The notes under the pieces: model-generated
The model's database searches: none
What the model saw: the letters and a program-made list of their open reading frames with translations, nothing else
Told to the model about the DNA's origin: nothing
From: a virus
Strand: one strand, 5' to 3'
Virus record (IMG/VR): IMGVR_UViG_3300021197_001912
Location: 1-36,460 of that record
DNA length: 36,460 bases
Made by a program: the position numbers and the translations under genes
Shown here: positions 34,411 through 36,460 of the stretch, piece by piece
How positions within the stretch are numbered: the stretch's first letter is position 1
Layout: each line of letters opens with the position of its first letter

Positions 34411-36333
34411 ATGGTAATTTACAGTAATAATCTTCATCAAAAGCTACAGGGAGTTGCTATAAGTAGAGAGTACTTAAAGTATAATACACCATTTTGTGAT
34501 ATAGTTGACGATCCCAACTTTCAGATAGATTTTGATTTAGCTATAGGTTATAATAGTGCTATTAACGGTAATCTATCAGCTGCAGATAGCTTTATTAAAA
34601 ATCTTACTCTTAATAGTGGAATTCTTGATTGGTCTACTTTAGATTATTATACAAAGAAAACATCTAACAACCCAATTTTTGCTTCTTCTATTAGAGAGAT
34701 GCAAAATAGATTTAATACGCCTAGCTTTTATGATGATTCGTTTCAGCAATCTTTTAATGAGCTATTAAAGGATTGTCTTAACTCTCCATGCAATCTATTT
34801 TTACAAACTTCTGATAGTATTGGTAGAATGGCACAAGCAACATCTACAAAAAATGCAAGTAATACATTTGGTGTTGGAGCATTGTCAGGAAGCTTTGTTA
34901 ATATGATTGATGATTTAGATCAAACAATCTTTAATAAAATACCATCTCTCTTTCAAAACGCTCATGTTGAAACGGTACAAGTAGCAGATAAAGCTTGGAC
35001 TAATACTCAAGCTATTCTTGCAGGTAAAAAGAATTTACCTGAGTTAATTGAGCTGGCTAGAGAGGGACAATCATTTAGAGGTACATCTAATGTGTATCGA
35101 TATACACCCGATGTAAAGTCTTATAATGATTATTCTGCTGCAGGTTCATTAATACTTAATAATATTAAAGGAAGCCTTGGTGGGTGCTTTGATAAATTTC
35201 AGTATAATTATCGATATAACCCCTATAGTAATAATACTCAGTTCCCTTCAGGTGATCGAGTTGTGCATGTTAACGGCAGAGATATCTTGGCGGATGGTAC
35301 TGGTAAAATTTACCGCTCTACAAATAATACAAAAAATTTAAAAGGTCAGACCGGTAATAAGAGTAGTTTATCTAAACCTACAATTATTCCAGAGTCTGGT
35401 AATGCTTTTTCTGATAATACAACCGCTATATCTAAGATATATAATTTAACATCAAAAGGTAATGGAGTACAAGCTAGTTATTCTATATTCGGCGCTCTTA
35501 TAGACAAAGCTAATAAAATATTTTGGTATGAAGATTATAGTAAAACTATAAATGATAAGTATACTCTTATGGGTAAAGGTAACGCACCAATGGGAGATAT
35601 TTATCGTATTTGCCCATCTTATGAAGGTAGCGATCTGAATTTACAAAGAAAAGCTCTAAACGGTGAGTTAACAGATGAACAAATTAATAACTTAGACTCA
35701 GAAACATTATATACCTTTGCAGGAGTTTATGCGCGTGGGTGGAGACATGATCTAACTGATGAGGGTATGGAGACTTTATATAATACTAGTGATACAAAGT
35801 ATATTAATGACGGGGTAGCAATTAGCCTTCCTCTTTTCGAGAGTTTTATTAATGATCCAGAGGTTAACCCAATAAGTACAGCGTATGACGCTTTACAAAG
35901 ACCTAATAAGTTCTTTATTGCTGCTAGGGTACCAAATGGAAGATGGTATTTTTATAAAGTTGTAGACAAAAAACAGAAAGAGATTGTAGTTGATTTTACA
36001 GTTGGAGCTTATCAACACTTTATGAAAGCTAATAGTAAAGGAACTAGCCCAGAGTATTTAGGTAAAACTAATGAAGAAGAAATAAAAGGTACCACATGGA
36101 CAAGGGTTAAAAAGACCACACATGACAATCTTGGACCGTTAGAGATTAGAATATGTCAAGGTGATATTGCTGATGTAAAGGAAAGAATTAAAAAAATGGA
36201 TTTAGAAAATAATAATTTAGAAAAGATAGAAGCAGGTAATACTCTCCTACCCAGGCTCGATGGTTCTGCAAAAGGTGGAGTTAGTCTAGAGACTGACGAA
36301 GAGGGAGCTGAAAATGAGTTACCTCCCGGCTAG
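34411..36333 (+). CDS. Large virion/baseplate protein of unknown function, 640 aa
   Basis: Begins MVIYSNNLHQKLQGVAISRE. ATG at 34411 follows TAGTG of the previous gene; GTG at 34408 is alternative. The N-terminal half is polar and helical. SGDRVVHVNGRDILADGTGK and a Cys-containing segment (RICPSYEGSDLNLQRK) occur in the middle. FFIAARVPNGRWYFYKVVDK then KQKEIVVDFTVGAY lies near the C-terminus. It ends in an acidic tail. By position it belongs to the baseplate or hub; no domain is recognised. Confidence 0.6.
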   Translation: MVIYSNNLHQKLQGVAISREYLKYNTPFCDIVDDPNFQIDFDLAIGYNSAINGNLSAADSFIKNLTLNSGILDWSTLDYYTKKTSNNPIFASSIREMQNRFNTPSFYDDSFQQSFNELLKDCLNSPCNLFLQTSDSIGRMAQATSTKNASNTFGVGALSGSFVNMIDDLDQTIFNKIPSLFQNAHVETVQVADKAWTNTQAILAGKKNLPELIELAREGQSFRGTSNVYRYTPDVKSYNDYSAAGSLILNNIKGSLGGCFDKFQYNYRYNPYSNNTQFPSGDRVVHVNGRDILADGTGKIYRSTNNTKNLKGQTGNKSSLSKPTIIPESGNAFSDNTTAISKIYNLTSKGNGVQASYSIFGALIDKANKIFWYEDYSKTINDKYTLMGKGNAPMGDIYRICPSYEGSDLNLQRKALNGELTDEQINNLDSETLYTFAGVYARGWRHDLTDEGMETLYNTSDTKYINDGVAISLPLFESFINDPEVNPISTAYDALQRPNKFFIAARVPNGRWYFYKVVDKKQKEIVVDFTVGAYQHFMKANSKGTSPEYLGKTNEEEIKGTTWTRVKKTTHDNLGPLEIRICQGDIADVKERIKKMDLENNNLEKIEAGNTLLPRLDGSAKGGVSLETDEEGAENELPPG

Positions 36334-36460
36334 TCTAGATCAATAGCCTCTTCTTTATCTTCTTTTGAGACTACCGGTATATCGTCTTCCATTAACATCT
36401 TCATAACCTCTTGCTGTGAAAGGGCTATTCTCGTAGTATTGTCAGCAGTGTTAATTTCTT
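36330..36460 (-). CDS. C-terminal end of a minus-strand gene
   Basis: The frame ends KEDKEEAIDLD and is open to the right edge, giving about 43 residues, helical and acidic (QQEVMKMLMEDDIPVVSKED). It overlaps the 3' end of the large virion gene by four bases tail to tail. The identity is unknown; the start lies outside. Confidence 0.6.
   Translation of the reverse strand, partial: EINTADNTTRIALSQQEVMKMLMEDDIPVVSKEDKEEAIDLD

Noticed and set aside
1-36460. CRISPR array, insertion sequence, integrase or attachment site
   Set aside because: No regularly spaced direct repeats with unique spacers, no transposase or integrase frame and no terminal repeats were seen. The repeated element is dispersed and gene-linked.

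Overview
The window is a 36.5-kb piece of a T4-like contractile-tailed phage (myovirus) genome, A+T-rich and almost fully coding. The diagnostic genes are a large terminase (23711-25414), tail sheath (26052-28406), tail tube (28496-29035), a gp53-like wedge protein (34034-34408), a gp14-like neck protein (21415-22206) and T4-type late promoters close to TATAAATA. Several small genes and domains (the C-terminal 'KFKVYVKDPKTG' domain at 3803-4780, the first partial gene, the 53-residue Trp-rich protein at 10630-10791) resemble genes I associate with marine T4-like phages, so a marine bacterial host is likely. The host itself cannot be named from this sequence.

Layout. Positions 1-14.0 kb, all on the minus strand: a dense bank of small, mostly unrecognised accessory genes. 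Recognisable ones are a stand-alone dATP/dGTP diphosphohydrolase N-terminal-type protein, a secreted EF-hand protein, a small thioredoxin/glutaredoxin-like protein, a DUF932-like protein, a GH24 endolysin with an export signal, a HELRH zincin-like protein and a MORN-like membrane protein. The bank also holds a tRNA-like noncoding RNA with an expanded anticodon arm (1893-2001) followed by a second structured segment. Positions 14.0-23.6 kb, mixed strands: a sugar-nucleotide/glycosylation set (RmlB-like dehydratase, cytidylyltransferase-like protein, RmlD-like reductase, GT9-like glycosyltransferase) interleaved with virion genes (hub-like protein, fibre-like protein with YadA-type repeats, neck protein, acidic virion protein) and a PD-(D/E)XK nuclease. 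Positions 23.7-36.3 kb, plus strand: terminase, tube-like protein, sheath, tube, second tube-like protein, two related gp26-like proteins, tape-measure-like protein, gp48-like cap, gp53-like wedge and a large virion protein. The end of a minus-strand gene closes the window.

Regulation is the most striking feature. Twenty-one copies of one short element (AAGGAACT, about four bases, TATAAT) occur on the minus strand. In 18 of them the TATAAT ends 5-7 bases before an ATG. One copy instead precedes the tRNA-like RNA, so the element looks like a promoter rather than a ribosome site. Eighteen T4-late-like boxes ([TAC]ATAAATA or ATTAAATA) mark the virion genes, and in ten of the eleven best cases the box ends exactly 5 bases before the start codon. 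In both classes the expected transcription start falls at or beside the start codon, predicting leaderless mRNA for the first gene of each unit. Genes inside operons lack the boxes and some carry ordinary Shine-Dalgarno sequences. Four intrinsic terminators were found (8761-8785, 21374-21411, 22581-22611, 28433-28461).
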